Part shown: piece after piece, positions 7,485-8,296 of the stretch
Numbering within the stretch: position 1 is the stretch's first letter
Layout of the letters: each line of letters opens with the position of its first letter
DNA from: DATARH01 sp035604035
GTDB lineage: Bacteria > Pseudomonadota > Alphaproteobacteria > ATCC43930 > CGMCC-115725
Direction: 5' to 3'
Assembly: GCA_035604035.1 (NCBI GenBank)
Contig: DATNJF010000048.1
Location: 1-8,296, forward strand
Length of the DNA: 8,296 bases
The notes under the pieces: generated by a model
Databases searched by the model: none
The model's input: only the letters and a program-made list of their open reading frames with translations
What the model was told of the DNA's origin: nothing
Program-made: the position numbers and the translations under genes

Positions 7485-7561
7485 GCGTCCCGAGAAAGGC
7501 AGTGTCGCAACCACGCTGAACCTTGAGTGAAATTTTCGTCCCCCCGCAAATGGAGGTATCG

Positions 7562-8296
7562 ATGTCGTATACCGCTGGCCCCCACAAGCTTGGCCGCTTG
7601 AATCGCACCTTTGATCCTCGAGTGCCGCATATGAGCGCGTTGCTGGCGGGGCAGGCGCTGCCGCCACCGCCGCCCAGCGTAAACTGGACGACCGCCATGC
7701 CGAGCAATCTCGGCATGATGCTCAACGATACGCTCGGCGACTGCACCTGCGCCGCGGTCTATCACGCCCTGCAGGTATGGAGCTTCAACGCCAGCCCGCC
7801 GATGGTCACCCAGCCAGACCTCGACGTAAAGGACCTCTATATCCGCGCCTGCGGCTACAACCCGCGCACCCCCGGCGAAGGCCCCGGCGGCAACGAGCAG
7901 CACGTTCTCACCTATCTGCTCCGCTCGGGCACCCCAACCGGACCCGACGGCAAGACACGGCACAAGATCGCCGCTTTCGTCGAGGTCGATCCGCGCAACA
8001 TCGACGACGTCAAACGCACGATAAACGATTGCGGCGTGGCCTATATCGGCTTCAACGTGCCGCAGTTCATCGTGCCGGCGGCGCCCCAGGTGCCGCCCGA
8101 TGTCTGGGATGTTCAGCAGACCGATACCCAGATCGTCGGCGGGCATGCGGTGGTGCTGGCTGGCTACGACGCCAACGGCGCCCGGGTGATCTCGTGGGGT
8201 CAATACTACACGATCACCTGGTCGTTCTTCGCGGCCTATGTCGACGAGGTTTACGCGATCGCCGACCAGACGTGGATCGAGAGCAAGGGCACCTCG
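7562..8296 (+). CDS. Papain-like (C1-type fold) cysteine peptidase-like protein, 3' end outside window
   Basis: The frame is open from ATG 7562 to the window edge (245 codons, no stop). Translation gives an N-terminal segment with LGRLNRTFDPRVP, a Pro-rich stretch, then LNDTLGDCTCAA, whose C61 stands as the papain nucleophile at the start of a helix. Later GGHAVVLAGYD supplies H195, followed by VISWGQYY, which resembles the papain NSWG motif but has I210 where the catalytic Asn should be. The segment WSFFAAYVDEVYAI near the edge suggests that few residues are missing. There is no signal peptide. GGAGG five bases upstream fixes the start. The Cys and His placement supports a papain fold; activity is uncertain given the missing Asn. 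It appears to be a separate transcription unit, unrelated to the dehydrogenase operon. Confidence 0.8.
   Translation, partial: MSYTAGPHKLGRLNRTFDPRVPHMSALLAGQALPPPPPSVNWTTAMPSNLGMMLNDTLGDCTCAAVYHALQVWSFNASPPMVTQPDLDVKDLYIRACGYNPRTPGEGPGGNEQHVLTYLLRSGTPTGPDGKTRHKIAAFVEVDPRNIDDVKRTINDCGVAYIGFNVPQFIVPAAPQVPPDVWDVQQTDTQIVGGHAVVLAGYDANGARVISWGQYYTITWSFFAAYVDEVYAIADQTWIESKGTS

Larger units (their letters stand above)
7253..7561. other. 309-bp intergenic region upstream of the papain-like gene
   Basis: No convincing gene is seen here. The first 90 bp are relatively A/T-rich (tgtccgaaaattgaaacagattgtcgtaataat lies in two blocks within 7291-7323) and hold a candidate promoter. The middle is GC-rich and contains a GCAA-loop hairpin. 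A GGAGG ribosome binding site lies at 7552-7556. A 46-codon open frame at 7390-7530 is noted separately and not called. Confidence 0.5.

Noticed and set aside
7390..7530. 46-codon plus-strand open frame in the intergenic region, with GGAG seven bases upstream
   Set aside because: Third-position G/C is only about two-thirds, lower than its neighbours; it has no recognisable motif and contains the GCAA hairpin. A small leader peptide cannot be excluded.
7424..8203. Minus-strand open frame opposite the papain-like gene
   Set aside because: The plus strand encodes a protein with papain Cys/His motifs and a strong ribosome binding site; the minus frame has no motif.

Overview
The window looks like a chromosomal piece of a high-GC alphaproteobacterium. 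The reasons are strong G/C third-position bias, GGAG-type ribosome binding sites, tightly packed operons, and two kinds of intergenic inverted repeat (an 'atggccgggctt…' type and a 'cgtcattcccgc…gggaatgacg' type) that I associate with Rhizobiales-like and related genomes. The genus cannot be fixed from this sequence alone.

Layout. Positions 1-122 hold the likely C-terminal end of an unknown plus-strand gene. A four-helix membrane protein follows at 232-711. A hairpin-rich repeat at 717-805 then separates it from a five-gene minus-strand operon. In transcription order that operon is: diiron-type ferritin-like protein A (3949-3212), an 8-Cys ferredoxin (3200-2955), ferritin-like protein B (2942-2199), a second 8-Cys ferredoxin (2202-2008), and an amidohydrolase-2-type metal hydrolase/decarboxylase (1984-812). 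A 126-bp divergent intergenic region (3950-4075) separates it from a plus-strand operon: large acyl-CoA dehydrogenase subunit (4076-5281), small subunit (5400-6536), and a polytopic membrane protein (6533-7252). After a 309-bp gap with a candidate promoter and a hairpin, a papain-like protein starts at 7562 and runs off the window.

How the genes may work together. The two ferritin-like proteins are paralogs: they share the helix carrying DE-x2-H and an ungapped SQ-x2-E-x3-H segment, and each is followed by its own dicluster-type ferredoxin. This duplicated oxidase-plus-ferredoxin unit, with an amidohydrolase and a divergently transcribed PimC/PimD-like heteromeric acyl-CoA dehydrogenase, suggests a catabolic or modification pathway for an organic (possibly CoA-linked) acid. 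In that reading a ferredoxin-fed diiron chemistry step is combined with alpha,beta-dehydrogenation and a hydrolytic or decarboxylating step. Substrate and reaction order are unknown. The diiron/ferredoxin pair-of-pairs is the part of the window I do not recognise as a described system.
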